From Catonella morbi ATCC 51271 (lineage in GTDB: Bacteria; Bacillota; Clostridia; Lachnospirales; Lachnospiraceae): a DNA stretch of 64,000 bases. Shown here piece by piece: positions 1 through 9,469 of the stretch. The position numbers were made by a program, and so were the translations under genes. Position 1 is the first letter of the stretch, and every line of letters starts with the position of its first letter. The stretch is taken from contig NZ_KI535368.1 in the NCBI RefSeq assembly GCF_000160035.2, positions 644,931 through 708,930 of the forward strand, in the 5' to 3' direction. The notes beneath the pieces were generated by a model. The model saw only the letters and a list, made by a program, of their open reading frames with translations. It was not told where the DNA came from and searched no databases.

Positions 1-78
1 AAAATATCTCAACATATACTTGGTATAAATAAATTTTGCCACCATATCTTGAGTATTTAATGCTTAATGCGACAGTCC
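1..78. repeat. Partial copy of a dispersed palindromic element (copy A)
   Basis: The right half (about 41-75) closely matches the element at 43174-43268: both read CCATAT-[CT]-TTG followed a few bases later by TTAATGCGACAG. An internal inverted repeat pairs CTCAA near position 8 with TTGAG near position 49. The left end is probably cut by the window edge. The element lies just downstream of the response-regulator gene and may also act as its terminator, but no clear T-run is visible. Confidence 0.45.
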
Positions 79-107
79 CATACAGGTTATAGGCATTACT
101 AAGGTTA

Positions 108-1709
108 TCACAGTTTTGAATGCATATCTCTATATACCGATGGTGACATTCCCTGCTGTTTCTTAAAACTCGTACTAAAATAATATTGGTTTGTGTAACC
201 ACACTTAATACTTATTTCTTTCAAAGAAAGGGCAGTCTTCTCCAGATATCCCTTTGCCGCCTCAATACGGCATCCCATAATAGTATCACTTATGCTTTGT
301 CCGACATTTTTTTTATATAAAGCACTTAAATAGGTCGGACTCATATTTGCGAACTTAGCTATATCATTCAGACTAAGCGTATTATCCTCAAAATTGCTTT
401 TTATATAGTTATCTACCAGTTCACAAGTCTGGTCATGATAAGATTTAAGCGAAACATTCAGTTTATCACATACCAATGTGCACAATTCATTCATCCATAA
501 AAAAAACTGTTCATAAGTATGAAAGGTTTCAAAATGGCTGTATACCGAAATTATCTTCTCTTCTAAATCACTTGTATCTATGTTTATTTCATATAAAAAT
601 TTTAATATTTTACCTAATAACGAATAAATTCGTATAAACATGAGATTCTTATTTTCATATCTCATAGATAAATTTTTAAAGAAATTCTCCAACCATTCTT
701 TAATTGCTTCACTGTCTTTTTTGCATAAAAGGCTTATAAGTTCTTCTTCACTTGAATCAGAAAAGGACAATAAACTGAATTCCTTGCCTGTTGCTTCCAA
801 TGCATCAAATATATTCTTATGAGGGTAGAAAAAACGATATTTAAGGGCGTGACAGGCATTTTCGTATGAAACATGCAATTTCCATATACTGTCAACCACA
901 GTTCCTATTCCAATACTGATATTTAAAACGGAATTCCCGCAACTATCCATAAAAGATGAAACTACCTTATGGATTACATACTGAAAATGTGCAGGATTTT
1001 TGCTGTTTTGTGCTATTATAAAAATCAGACTGTTCAGATCCTGAATACAATGTACACTATCAAAAACCCTACATTTTTTCAGAAATATGTCTGATAAATT
1101 TAATATTTCCATCTGATAGGTCAAAACTCCGTCATTCTCCCCCAGCAATGAATCACTCTCTACTTCCAACTTTATTATATTAAAATGTGAATATTCCGTC
1201 TTTAGTTCCAGATATGCTATATATTTTTCAAAATTCTCGGAAAGTTTGTCAGGAGAATAGTACAGCAAATCCTGAAAAAACTTTGTAATCATAAGTTGTC
1301 TGCTTTCCTTTAAGATGGATAAATTGCGCTGCTCCCTGTCAATCGTTTCAAATGCATTTTTTATTTTTTCACACAAAAAAGTATAATCTATCGGTTTCTC
1401 AATATAATCACAGACGCCCAATCTTACTGCCTGCTTGGCATACTCGAACTTGTCATAGGCACTTATTAAAATTATCTTAATATGCGGATTAATTTTCATT
1501 GCTTCACGACTCAATGTAATTCCATCGATATTCGGCATCTCTATATCTGTAATAATCAAATCCGCTTCATCAGCTTTCATATACTCCAATACTTCCTGCC
1601 CATTCTGCGCAGTAAAAACCACTTCTGCTTCTAAATTATCCCATTCAATATTCATCCTTATTCCTTCTGAGACAATGTAGTTATCGTCTGCTAATATAAC
1701 TTTTTTCAA
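108..1709 (-). CDS. YesN-type response regulator with AraC DNA-binding domain
   Basis: This 533-residue cytoplasmic regulator has an N-terminal receiver domain with the acidic pair at D8/D9, the phospho-acceptor D55 in ITDIEMP and the conserved lysine K105 in IEKP. A long linker region follows. The last 100 or so residues are an AraC-type double helix-turn-helix (LSLNDIAKFANMSPTYLS, then LKEISIKCGYTNQYYFSTSF). The start is TTG and overlaps the stop of the upstream kinase gene by four bases, so the two are translationally coupled. The pair is divergent from the sugar-uptake genes starting at 3721 and most likely switches them on in response to a carbohydrate outside the cell. That role is inferred from gene order, which is typical of YesM/YesN systems in Firmicutes. 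Confidence 0.9.
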   Translation of the reverse strand: MKKVILADDNYIVSEGIRMNIEWDNLEAEVVFTAQNGQEVLEYMKADEADLIITDIEMPNIDGITLSREAMKINPHIKIILISAYDKFEYAKQAVRLGVCDYIEKPIDYTFLCEKIKNAFETIDREQRNLSILKESRQLMITKFFQDLLYYSPDKLSENFEKYIAYLELKTEYSHFNIIKLEVESDSLLGENDGVLTYQMEILNLSDIFLKKCRVFDSVHCIQDLNSLIFIIAQNSKNPAHFQYVIHKVVSSFMDSCGNSVLNISIGIGTVVDSIWKLHVSYENACHALKYRFFYPHKNIFDALEATGKEFSLLSFSDSSEEELISLLCKKDSEAIKEWLENFFKNLSMRYENKNLMFIRIYSLLGKILKFLYEINIDTSDLEEKIISVYSHFETFHTYEQFFLWMNELCTLVCDKLNVSLKSYHDQTCELVDNYIKSNFEDNTLSLNDIAKFANMSPTYLSALYKKNVGQSISDTIMGCRIEAAKGYLEKTALSLKEISIKCGYTNQYYFSTSFKKQQGMSPSVYRDMHSKL

Positions 1710-3496
1710 ACATTTTCCTCCATTTGTGCATATTTAATCGTTATGCAAGTTCCCTTTTTTTCTTCACTTTCAATAAGAACAACACCGTTCCCAAAATCAG
1801 CCCCTGAAATTCTCTTATTTACATTACATATACCAAAATGCTTATTATAGTCTACTACATGATTTACCAGTTTATATCTTATCTGTTCCAATTTTTCTTT
1901 TGGAATGCCGCATCCATTATCTTCTATAGTAATAATAACCTCATCATCTCCATAGGAAACTGTTATCACTATATGTATAATCTGATTCTCTGCTGAATAT
2001 CCATGTAGAATAGAGTTTTCCAAAAATGGCTGTAAAGTAAACTTACAGATCAGATAATTTTCTATACCATCCTCAGTATTTATTTCCCAGCTAAGTTTAT
2101 CTTTACGGCAAAGCTGCTCCATCTCAAGATAAAGTCTTGCAATCTCCAATTCATCCTTAATCTTTATTTTTTCTCCCGATTTTCTTAATGACATCCGATA
2201 AAACTGTGTTAAATTACTTATCATATGATTCGCTACATCTATTTTTCCGATTGATTGACAAGTTTTAATTGTCCCCAATATATTATACAAAAAATGAGGA
2301 TTTATCTGAGATTGTAATAACCGGTATTTTAACTTTTCTTCCGACAAAGTAAGTTCTAATATTGAATGCATATTTTTATTAATAGATGACTGCATATTTA
2401 AAAATGTAACTCCCAATTTATCTATCTCGTCAAAATAATTAGGATTCTTAGCCGTTGTTAATGAAATCTGCAAATCAGCACCTTTATTTCCAAGCTTAAA
2501 ATTTTCCATTGCAGACGATAATTTACTGATTCGCTTTGTTAAATTTCCGGAAATCAGGAAAATTATCATCAGTATAATAGGAATTGATATAAACATTATT
2601 AATATAAATGTCTTAAGTATAATATATATACGCTTATATATATAATCCTTAGGAATTTCGGTTACCTGATACCAGCCGTTACTAAGCTTAACCGTATTAT
2701 AATAAACATTTCCGTTTTCTTGTATATTTTTACTTTGATTCAAAATAAAGCTTAAATCTTCATCTTTTAATTTTAATCCTGTGAGATTCTGATCTGTATG
2801 AGCTATAATTGTACCGTACTTGTCAGAAATATATCCCTTTAGCTTCAGACTTTCAAAGGTATCGGTAAGCATTTTTGAAAATTCACTTCCTCTTAACAAT
2901 ACCATATATGCATACTCCGTATCTCCTGTAGCCTGATTATTCAATATTCTGACACAGGCTGCCACATCCTGAGAGATTCTTTTGTTATTCAGCACGTAAG
3001 GCAAGGTATAATTTCTTTTATAAATCCATTCAGAATCTATTTTTGTAATATCATCTATACCTGATTTCCCTAACTCTTTTAATGAATGAAAATAAAGCCC
3101 CTCCGAAGCCGCTATATTTTTATCATCTATAAAAATATCTATATGATATAGATTAAAAGTCGATTTAAGCAGCGAAATATTATCTCTGACATTGGCCAAT
3201 ACAGAAAAATCCTTTGTATTATTGCGCATTTTCCGTATTAATGAGTACATATCATATCTCATTGAGTCTGCTACATTTTTTACCTGATTTATGCGGTTAT
3301 TTATTCTTACATTCAACTGGTCATCTGCAAGAATAACAGAATTCAGTATACTGTCTCCTGCAATTTTATGAGCAATCCCATAGAATGCCGAACCCATTAT
3401 TATAAGAGGTAATGCTATACATATTAAAAAAGAAAATAACAGTTTGTAGTGATATTTGGATAAAATAAGTGCTAACAATTTTTTATTAACAGGCAT
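1706..3496 (-). CDS. YesM-type membrane sensor histidine kinase
   Basis: This 596-residue protein has a transmembrane helix near residues 15-37, an extracellular sensor region of about 250 residues, a second membrane helix near 300-320 (a run of I, L and F), a HAMP-like segment, then the His_kinase block QSQINPHFLYNIL. The histidine in PHFLYN is the expected phosphorylation site. The ATPase domain shows ENSILHGYS and DNGCGIP. Its partner is the overlapping AraC-type regulator. It probably senses the sugar or binding protein handled by the divergent operon. The kinase and its partner share a roughly 220-base divergent intergenic region with the first transporter gene. Confidence 0.9.
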   Translation of the reverse strand: MPVNKKLLALILSKYHYKLLFSFLICIALPLIIMGSAFYGIAHKIAGDSILNSVILADDQLNVRINNRINQVKNVADSMRYDMYSLIRKMRNNTKDFSVLANVRDNISLLKSTFNLYHIDIFIDDKNIAASEGLYFHSLKELGKSGIDDITKIDSEWIYKRNYTLPYVLNNKRISQDVAACVRILNNQATGDTEYAYMVLLRGSEFSKMLTDTFESLKLKGYISDKYGTIIAHTDQNLTGLKLKDEDLSFILNQSKNIQENGNVYYNTVKLSNGWYQVTEIPKDYIYKRIYIILKTFILIMFISIPIILMIIFLISGNLTKRISKLSSAMENFKLGNKGADLQISLTTAKNPNYFDEIDKLGVTFLNMQSSINKNMHSILELTLSEEKLKYRLLQSQINPHFLYNILGTIKTCQSIGKIDVANHMISNLTQFYRMSLRKSGEKIKIKDELEIARLYLEMEQLCRKDKLSWEINTEDGIENYLICKFTLQPFLENSILHGYSAENQIIHIVITVSYGDDEVIITIEDNGCGIPKEKLEQIRYKLVNHVVDYNKHFGICNVNKRISGADFGNGVVLIESEEKKGTCITIKYAQMEENV

Positions 3497-3594
3497 ATCA
3501 ACCTCCTTGTGAGTATATCATAATTATAATCTGTGGTTTTTTTCAAAGCAATACAAACTAAAATAATATAAACAAATCATAATATATTGTATTT

Positions 3595-3706
3595 TTGAAT
3601 AACATTTCTTTTGGTATTTTATAAGTATCATAAAGCAACCGTCCGAACCTTTTTGGATGTAAGATTACTGTTCTGTAATCATAATTTCAGAAATTTTATT
3701 TCGGAC
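3595..3706 (+). promoter_or_regulatory. Candidate promoter and structured leader of the GH172 uptake operon
   Basis: A possible -35 TTGAAT (3595-3600) lies 17 bases before TTTATA (3618-3623). The following leader contains an outer inverted repeat, GTCCGAA (3641-3647) with TTCGGAC (3700-3706), and an inner hairpin, GATTAC (3663-3668) with GTAATC (3675-3680). The structure ends 14 bases before the ATG of the binding-protein gene, close to its GGAGG site at 3712-3716. It could be an RNA control element or a regulator-binding region. The promoter call is weak; the inverted repeats are certain. Confidence 0.4.
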
Positions 3707-3720
3707 AGAATGGAGGAAAA

Positions 3721-5001
3721 ATGAAAAAGAAAATCGTAAATTTTATGTTAAGTACGGTGTTGGTATCAAGTCTTCTAATCGGATGTGGGAACAATGCTAA
3801 TCAATCCGGAACTACTTCCACAAATAAATCATCCGCAAATTCAAAGGCCGGAAACTATGATTTGACATTGTACAGTGTTAATACCACTGATCCTGATTTT
3901 GAAAGCTGGCTTCAGAATGTAGAAACCGCTACCGGGTTAAAAATCAATGTTATTGCTGCGCCTACCGATTCTGATACCCGTCAGCAAAAAATAACCACAA
4001 TACTTTCCACCGGTGATTCAAGTGTAGACATTTTGGAAATAAACGATGAGATGAGTGCATCTTTTAAGAATTCAGGTTGGTTGGAAGGGCTTAACGACAC
4101 TGTTATGACTGATGATATCCGCGGTGAATTTGCCAAAGGATATCTGGAACAGATGATTACAAATAAAGACGGAAATATCATAGGGGTTCCGGGATATGCA
4201 GGGTATCTCGCATTCTGGGTAAATCAAAAAATAATGGATGAAGTCGGAATTAAATCCCTGGATACAAAGGAAGATTTCAAGAAATACATGGCAGCTGCCT
4301 CAGGAAACGGAAGATATGGTTATGGCGGTTCTTGGGAAAAAACATATGTATTTAATGAAATTGCACAATTTGTAAACATGTTCGGCGGAGATTATTTTGA
4401 TTGGACAAAGCCTGAAAATAAAGAAGCAATTCAATTTTTACATGATATGGTTAAAAATAACCAGACCCCAATTGATCAGATTGCAGACAAATATGAACAA
4501 ATGAATCCTAAGGCAAATGACGGAAAGTATGGCTGTTGGTTTATGTGGGGATTGGGTACTGATTATGCTAAGGCTGATATGTTAGGTGCGGATAAAATTC
4601 ATATGGCAATGGTTCCTTCAATGACTGCAGACGGAAAAAGAGCTATATTTACGGATTCTTGGAGCTATGTACTTAATACTGCTTCCAAAAATAAAGATGC
4701 AGCAATAAAATTCTTAAAATATATGGCTGCTGAAGGTGGAATGGAGGCTTCATATAAGGCTTTCGATCGTTATCCCGCAAGAAAAGATGTTGCAGCAAAA
4801 GTCGTACCTGATTCTGATCCTGCCAAGGAAATGTACAGCAGATATGCATCTGAATGCAATGTAAACGGCCGCCCTATGCTTCCTCAGACTATGGAATTTA
4901 TAACAGATATGGGAACTATATATCAGTCCTGTATGAAAGACGAAATATCTGTTGATGATTTCTGTAAAAAAGCACAGGAGCTTGTAAACAAATATAAATA
5001 A
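3721..5001 (+). CDS. Sugar ABC transporter substrate-binding lipoprotein (family 1)
   Basis: This 426-residue exported lipoprotein has a charged start, a hydrophobic stretch and a lipobox LLIGC with the lipidated cysteine at C22, followed by an S/T/N-rich linker. The mature part has the fold cues of family 1 extracellular sugar-binding proteins. It is a close paralogue of the binding protein at 8019-9266: both contain NMFGG-[DN]-Y-[FY]-DW and later FLHDM. It should deliver an oligosaccharide to the permeases at 5137-6882. GGAGG sits five bases before the ATG. The ligand cannot be read from sequence; the neighbouring GH172 enzyme points to a fructose- or arabinofuranose-containing glycan. Confidence 0.88.
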   Translation: MKKKIVNFMLSTVLVSSLLIGCGNNANQSGTTSTNKSSANSKAGNYDLTLYSVNTTDPDFESWLQNVETATGLKINVIAAPTDSDTRQQKITTILSTGDSSVDILEINDEMSASFKNSGWLEGLNDTVMTDDIRGEFAKGYLEQMITNKDGNIIGVPGYAGYLAFWVNQKIMDEVGIKSLDTKEDFKKYMAAASGNGRYGYGGSWEKTYVFNEIAQFVNMFGGDYFDWTKPENKEAIQFLHDMVKNNQTPIDQIADKYEQMNPKANDGKYGCWFMWGLGTDYAKADMLGADKIHMAMVPSMTADGKRAIFTDSWSYVLNTASKNKDAAIKFLKYMAAEGGMEASYKAFDRYPARKDVAAKVVPDSDPAKEMYSRYASECNVNGRPMLPQTMEFITDMGTIYQSCMKDEISVDDFCKKAQELVNKYK

Positions 5002-5030
5002 TCCATAATTAGTGATTAGAAATTATAAAA

Positions 5031-5086
5031 TCCTACGGCGGTGGTGTCACATCTTAATTTGCTCTTATACACACCACCCTGTAGGA
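5031..5086 (+). promoter_or_regulatory. Intercistronic stem-loop after the binding-protein gene
   Basis: TCCTAC and GGTGGTGT (5031-5047, separated by three bases) pair with ACACCACC and GTAGGA (5071-5086), giving a long stem with a small internal bulge. It lies 29 bases after the stop of the binding-protein gene and 50 bases before the permease start. No T-run follows, so it looks more like an RNA-stabilising or partial-attenuation structure than a full terminator. Confidence 0.65.
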
Positions 5087-5136
5087 GATTTCATATTTTA
5101 GTCCGATTATTTATGCCAACTGAAAGGAGAAACATT

Positions 5137-6015
5137 TTGACTGTCGGTAAGAAATCTATGAAATGGATTCCCGTAATTATGATTCTTCCTATAGTTCTGA
5201 TAAGGGGATTTACAACAATTTATCCAATCCTGGTCACTATGTTAAACAGCCTGTATAATATCAAAGTATTATCCGGCATCCATGAATTTACCGGATTATC
5301 AAATTATGTAAATGTTTTCAAAGACGATAAGATTATTTCTTCAATTAAATTTACGGCAATTTTTGTTATTGTATCCATGGTATTTCATGTTGTATTGGGG
5401 GTTATCTTAGCACTAATCCTTAATATGAAACTCAAAGGACGCCGTTTTTTAAGAACAATAGTCCTCATTCCTTGGGCTATGCCTGCTGTTGTTATAGGAA
5501 TGGCTGCAAAATGGGGATTTAACAATGATTATGGTTTAATAAACGATTTTATACGAAGGTTCTTTTCGGACTTTCAATATAACTGGTTGATCAACAAAGG
5601 CTCAGCACGTGCCGCCGTTATAGCAATGGACTTATGGAAAGATTTGCCGTTCTTTGCAATACTTGTTCTTTCCGGACTTCAGTTTATTTCCGGTGATATT
5701 TATGAAGCCGCCAAAGTAGACGGGGCTAACAGTTTTCAGAGTTTTAAAAGGATTACCCTTCCGCTTATTATCCGAAATGTACTTACCTTATGTATACCTT
5801 TTACATTGTGGCGTTTAACCTCTTTCGATTTAGTATATGCCATGACATCGGGCGGTCCCGGAGAAGATACATCCCTGATTGCATACCGTATAGCAATGGA
5901 ATCATTTACAAACTTAAACATAGGATATGCCTCCACCTTGGCAATTATGCTTTTTATTGTAATGGTCTTCTTCAGCTGGTTTAATATCCGATTTATGCGC
6001 CGGTATACGGAATAA
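5137..6015 (+). CDS. Sugar ABC transporter permease (UgpA/LacF type)
   Basis: This is an inner-membrane permease of about 292 residues with six predicted hydrophobic helices. It has the ATPase-docking EAA loop YEAAKVDGANSFQSF followed by the conserved LP. I chose the TTG at 5137 because AGGAG lies seven bases upstream. The open frame extends back to 5041, but that stretch contains the stem-loop and encodes an unlikely N-terminus. It forms a heterodimer with the next permease and takes substrate from the lipoproteins at 3721 and 8019. No ATPase gene is present in the operon. Confidence 0.88.
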   Translation: MTVGKKSMKWIPVIMILPIVLIRGFTTIYPILVTMLNSLYNIKVLSGIHEFTGLSNYVNVFKDDKIISSIKFTAIFVIVSMVFHVVLGVILALILNMKLKGRRFLRTIVLIPWAMPAVVIGMAAKWGFNNDYGLINDFIRRFFSDFQYNWLINKGSARAAVIAMDLWKDLPFFAILVLSGLQFISGDIYEAAKVDGANSFQSFKRITLPLIIRNVLTLCIPFTLWRLTSFDLVYAMTSGGPGEDTSLIAYRIAMESFTNLNIGYASTLAIMLFIVMVFFSWFNIRFMRRYTE

Positions 6016-6027
6016 CGGAGGATTTAT

Positions 6028-6882
6028 ATGACTAATACAACAAAATATGCTATCTACAGAAAATGTACTGTTATTGGCAAATGGCTGTTATTCCTAATAG
6101 TTTCATTTGCGATTCTTTTCCCCGTATACTGGATTTTTATATCTTCAATAACACCTGCGGGAGAATTATTTAAAAAACCGATTGATTATTTACCGGATAA
6201 TCCCACTCTTGACAGTTATAAATTCCTTATTGAAAATGTAGGATTATTAAGTAAAATAGGAAATACAATACTAATTGTCGGAAGCACATTAGTGATTGGC
6301 ACTGTATTGTGTGCAATGGCGGCTTATGGCTTCTCGAGATTTCGGTCAAAATGGATAAGTGTTGCCTTTGCATTTATTCTGGCTACATTACTCATACCGG
6401 AAGTAGTGACTGCAAGGCCTCTTTACGAGTTTATGAAAAAGGTGGGGTTATTTGATACTTACCCGGGATTGATATTACTGTATGTCAGTTCCGTAATTCC
6501 TTTTACAGTCTTAATACTGAATAATTTTGTAGGGAAAATACCTATTTCACTTGAAGAAGCGGCTGCTATTGATGGTGCGAATTTTATGCAACGGCTTTTT
6601 CATATTGTCCTGCCTTTAATGAAGCCTGCTATAGCAACTGTATGTATTATCAACTTCATAAATTGTTTAAATAATTTTTTTACACCCCTGTATTATTCCA
6701 ATGGGATTCAGGTTTTATCGGTTGCAATAGTTCAGCTCCCTTTGAGAGATAATATGTATGGAGTTCCTTGGGATCTGGTAAGTGCTATGGGATGGATAAT
6801 TCTATTACCGATAATTATCTTTGTAGCTGTATTTGAAAAACAGATTATGGACGGCATTATGGCCGGTGGTGTAAAATCATAA
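6028..6882 (+). CDS. Sugar ABC transporter permease (UgpE/LacG type)
   Basis: This 284-residue membrane protein follows its partner permease by 12 bases and has a GGAGG site. It has six hydrophobic segments and the EAA loop EEAAAIDGANFMQRLF followed by VLPLMKP. The C-terminus (IMDGIMAGGVKS) matches the usual end of this permease class, which reads FxxGxxxGxVK. It is the second half of the transmembrane channel. Confidence 0.9.
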   Translation: MTNTTKYAIYRKCTVIGKWLLFLIVSFAILFPVYWIFISSITPAGELFKKPIDYLPDNPTLDSYKFLIENVGLLSKIGNTILIVGSTLVIGTVLCAMAAYGFSRFRSKWISVAFAFILATLLIPEVVTARPLYEFMKKVGLFDTYPGLILLYVSSVIPFTVLILNNFVGKIPISLEEAAAIDGANFMQRLFHIVLPLMKPAIATVCIINFINCLNNFFTPLYYSNGIQVLSVAIVQLPLRDNMYGVPWDLVSAMGWIILLPIIIFVAVFEKQIMDGIMAGGVKS

Positions 6883-6903
6883 TACAGATAAGGAGGAAAT
6901 CTC

Positions 6904-8010
6904 ATGTATGGATTATATGGAAGTTTAAGCACTCTGCCATTATTAAATAACAGAAAGAGCCGGGCAATCAATGCAGAAAATCCTACCGGAGAAAAGGGGA
7001 AAGGGGGAATGGCTGCGAGCCATTTAGGCCCTTCAAGAAAAGGCAGCCCTTGTCTTAAGGATATCCCAAGCGGTTCTACCGTGACTTTGGCCGATATAGA
7101 CGGTCCGGGTATAATCAATCACATTTGGATTACCGTAACTAACAAAACTACGGAAGCAGACTGTTTTGTCCTTAGTGACTTAGTTATCAGAATGTACTGG
7201 GATGACGAAAAGGTTCCCTCTGTGGAAAGCCCCCTCGGAGACCTATTCTGCTGTGGTTTTGGAAGAGAATGTATAGTAAATTCCATACCTATCGCCGTAA
7301 TTCCAAATCGTGGATTAAACAGCTATTTTCAGATGCCTTTTAGGAAAAGGGCAAGAATAACCTTGGAGAATCAGCATCCAAATCCTATTCCGGCATTTTT
7401 TTATCAGATTGATTACTGTCTGCTTGATGATATGCCTGAAAACATAGCCTACTTTCATGCCATATGGAAAAGGGAAAAAATCACGACTCTTGGAAAAGAC
7501 TATACAATATTGGATAATGTTAAAGGTAAAGGGCACTATGTAGGAACATATATGGCATTAACAACTTTGGAGCGCTACTGGTGGGGTGAGGGTGAAATTA
7601 AATTTTATATTGACGGAGATATCGAATATCCTACAATCTGCGGAACCGGAACTGAGGATTATTTCGGTGGCTCCTGGAGTTTTGCTAAGCAGGTAAATGG
7701 CAAAACCGTTGAACAAAATTATAATACTGCTTTTTTAGGATATCCTTACTATTCCTCACATGACGAGCTCATTCATAATGACTACCACAACGATGACTGT
7801 CTGCCTATGAGGGGCTTTTACAGATGGCATATACAAGATCCGATATATTTTGAAGAGGATTTAAGAGTCACTATTCAACAAATTGGTGTAGGACACGGAG
7901 GGCTTTTTGAGAGACAGGATGACGTGGCAAGCGTAGCTTACTGGTATCAGACAGAACCTCATTTCCCTTTTGCTCCACTTGCAGATAAAGAGGCCCGTCG
8001 TCCCAGATAG
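6904..8010 (+). CDS. GH172-family glycosidase (DUF2961)
   Basis: This 368-residue protein has no signal peptide, so it should act in the cytoplasm on imported sugar. It carries the DUF2961 signature: DIDGPGIINHIW near residue 60, WWGEGE at about 226-231 and GTGTEDYFGGSW around E251. DUF2961 is now glycoside hydrolase family GH172, whose studied members act on fructofuranosyl (difructose anhydride) or D-arabinofuranosyl linkages. Glutamates in GEGE and GTGTED are the best catalytic candidates. The ribosome site is AAGGAGG. The gene sits between the permeases and a second binding protein, so substrate uptake and cleavage are coupled. The exact substrate is not determinable here. Confidence 0.82.
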   Translation: MYGLYGSLSTLPLLNNRKSRAINAENPTGEKGKGGMAASHLGPSRKGSPCLKDIPSGSTVTLADIDGPGIINHIWITVTNKTTEADCFVLSDLVIRMYWDDEKVPSVESPLGDLFCCGFGRECIVNSIPIAVIPNRGLNSYFQMPFRKRARITLENQHPNPIPAFFYQIDYCLLDDMPENIAYFHAIWKREKITTLGKDYTILDNVKGKGHYVGTYMALTTLERYWWGEGEIKFYIDGDIEYPTICGTGTEDYFGGSWSFAKQVNGKTVEQNYNTAFLGYPYYSSHDELIHNDYHNDDCLPMRGFYRWHIQDPIYFEEDLRVTIQQIGVGHGGLFERQDDVASVAYWYQTEPHFPFAPLADKEARRPR

Positions 8011-8018
8011 GAGTAAAT

Positions 8019-9266
8019 TTGAAAAAAATATTTCTCTGTCTGCTGCTTTTTATAACAATAGGTTTAACCTCTTGCGGCAATCCGGATATTCGTACCGGCA
8101 AAGTATCATCAGAGCCTCCCTATAAGGATGAGATAACTGTCATGCATATTGAAGCAGAAAATGATGATTTTAGGAATTATATTGACGAAGCTTCTCATAA
8201 ATTAAACATTAAGATTAACCTGATTCCCTGCCCTTCAGATGCAAATAACAGACAAGCCGAAGTTGCTACAATTCTCGCATCAGGAAATACAGCTATAGAT
8301 TTAATTTCCGTTAATGACGAAATGGTAAGTGAATTTAAGTATAAAGGTTATCTTGAACCTTTAAATGATGTCATGACAAAAGAAACTCTGCAAGCATACC
8401 CAACAGATTATATACAATCAATAGCCACATGCAAAGGAAATATTTTTTCCGTACCTTATCTGATGGATATTATGATGCTGTGGGTAAACGAAAAATACTT
8501 AAAGGTCTCGGGACTTAAAAGCATTAAAAACTTAGATGATTTTTCTGTATTTTTAAGCCAGAAATATGCCTCTAATACCTATGGATACGGTAGTGCGTGG
8601 GAAGAAACCTATATCTACAATGACTTATCACAATTTATAAATATGTTCGGCGGAAACTACTATGACTGGAACAATCCCGATACAAAGGCTGCGGTTCGTT
8701 TCCTTCATGATATGTTGAAATCAGGCAAAACACCCGGAAGTCAGATGATAGACCGCTATGAGCAGATGGAGCAAAAGTTTATAGACGGAAAGTACGGCTG
8801 TGTGTTTATGTACAGCGGAGCAATGAATATTTTTTACAATTCAGGAAAATATAGCAAAAATGAAATACATATAGCCAAACTTCCTATCTTTAAAAAGGCT
8901 TCCACTAATATCGCGACTTGGCAGTATGTATTAAATAAGTCTTCAAAAAATAAAGCTGCTGCAAAGCGTTTTCTGAAATACATTTCAGGAAAAGAAGGAA
9001 GCATAGCTTACAGCAAGGCAATGAAACAAATCCCGGCCAGAACCGATGTTATTTTAACCGAAGATATTTCTGTTCCCGATCTTGATATTATACGTAAATA
9101 TGTAAGAGATATCCAGCTTAAAGCAAGACCCTTGTCTTCACAGCCAATGAGGGATATCTCAGAAATGGGAAATTTATTACAAAAATATTTGTCAGATGAA
9201 ATAACCTTATCGGAATTTTGTAATTCAGCTCAAAGTTTAACAAATCTTAGCCAATCCAATCAGTAA
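8019..9266 (+). CDS. Second sugar-binding lipoprotein, paralogue of the first
   Basis: This 415-residue lipoprotein has a TTG start preceded by GGAG and a lipobox LTSC with the cysteine at C19. It aligns along its length with the binding protein at 3721 (shared NMFGG-x-YxDW, YGYGS/G-W-E, RFLHDML and IPAR/YPAR regions) but is clearly diverged. Two binding proteins for one permease pair suggests either a broader ligand range or a sensor role for one of them, perhaps presenting ligand to the kinase at 1706-3496. It is the last gene of the operon. Confidence 0.85.
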   Translation: MKKIFLCLLLFITIGLTSCGNPDIRTGKVSSEPPYKDEITVMHIEAENDDFRNYIDEASHKLNIKINLIPCPSDANNRQAEVATILASGNTAIDLISVNDEMVSEFKYKGYLEPLNDVMTKETLQAYPTDYIQSIATCKGNIFSVPYLMDIMMLWVNEKYLKVSGLKSIKNLDDFSVFLSQKYASNTYGYGSAWEETYIYNDLSQFINMFGGNYYDWNNPDTKAAVRFLHDMLKSGKTPGSQMIDRYEQMEQKFIDGKYGCVFMYSGAMNIFYNSGKYSKNEIHIAKLPIFKKASTNIATWQYVLNKSSKNKAAAKRFLKYISGKEGSIAYSKAMKQIPARTDVILTEDISVPDLDIIRKYVRDIQLKARPLSSQPMRDISEMGNLLQKYLSDEITLSEFCNSAQSLTNLSQSNQ

Positions 9267-9270
9267 AATT

Positions 9271-9399
9271 ATGTCCGGCTACGGAAAATACAGTGTATTC
9301 ACAAAAGAACATAAGAGGTTTAAGGCTGACAAAGATGAGAATAGGAAGATTGCAGGAAGCGGAGTTACTGAATACCTGCATTGTTTGGTGAAGAAGTAA
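9271..9399 (+). CDS. Short open frame of 42 residues, possible gene remnant
   Basis: An ATG at 9271, five bases after the previous stop, opens a 42-residue frame rich in lysine and charged residues and ending in LVKK. No convincing ribosome site precedes it and I recognise no family. It may be the tail of a decayed gene or a chance frame. Confidence 0.15.
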   Translation: MSGYGKYSVFTKEHKRFKADKDENRKIAGSGVTEYLHCLVKK

Positions 9400-9426
9400 C
9401 GCAATCTAACTACTTATGTAAAAAAC

Positions 9427-9458
9427 TTGCAGCAATGACTCTTCTCTCATTGCTGCAA
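9427..9458 (-). terminator. Terminator of the sulfatase operon
   Basis: A perfect 12-base stem pairs TTGCAGCAATGA (9427-9438) with TCATTGCTGCAA (9447-9458) around an eight-base loop. Read on the minus strand it is followed by GTTTTTTAC, a good T-run. The sulfatase stop codon is 11 bases before it. It may also stop readthrough from the plus-strand operon. Confidence 0.85.
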
Positions 9459-9469
9459 TAATTTCATAC

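Noticed and set aside
3641..3706. Known riboswitch class in the leader before the first sugar-binding gene
   Set aside because: The paired segments do not match the conserved cores of riboswitches that I can recall; only generic hairpins can be supported.
5041..5136. N-terminal extension of the first permease
   Set aside because: It overlaps the intercistronic stem-loop, has no ribosome site, and the TTG at 5137 has AGGAG at good spacing.
6732..7118. 128-codon minus-strand frame across the end of a permease gene and the GH172 start
   Set aside because: It is antisense to two well-supported genes and has no family features.
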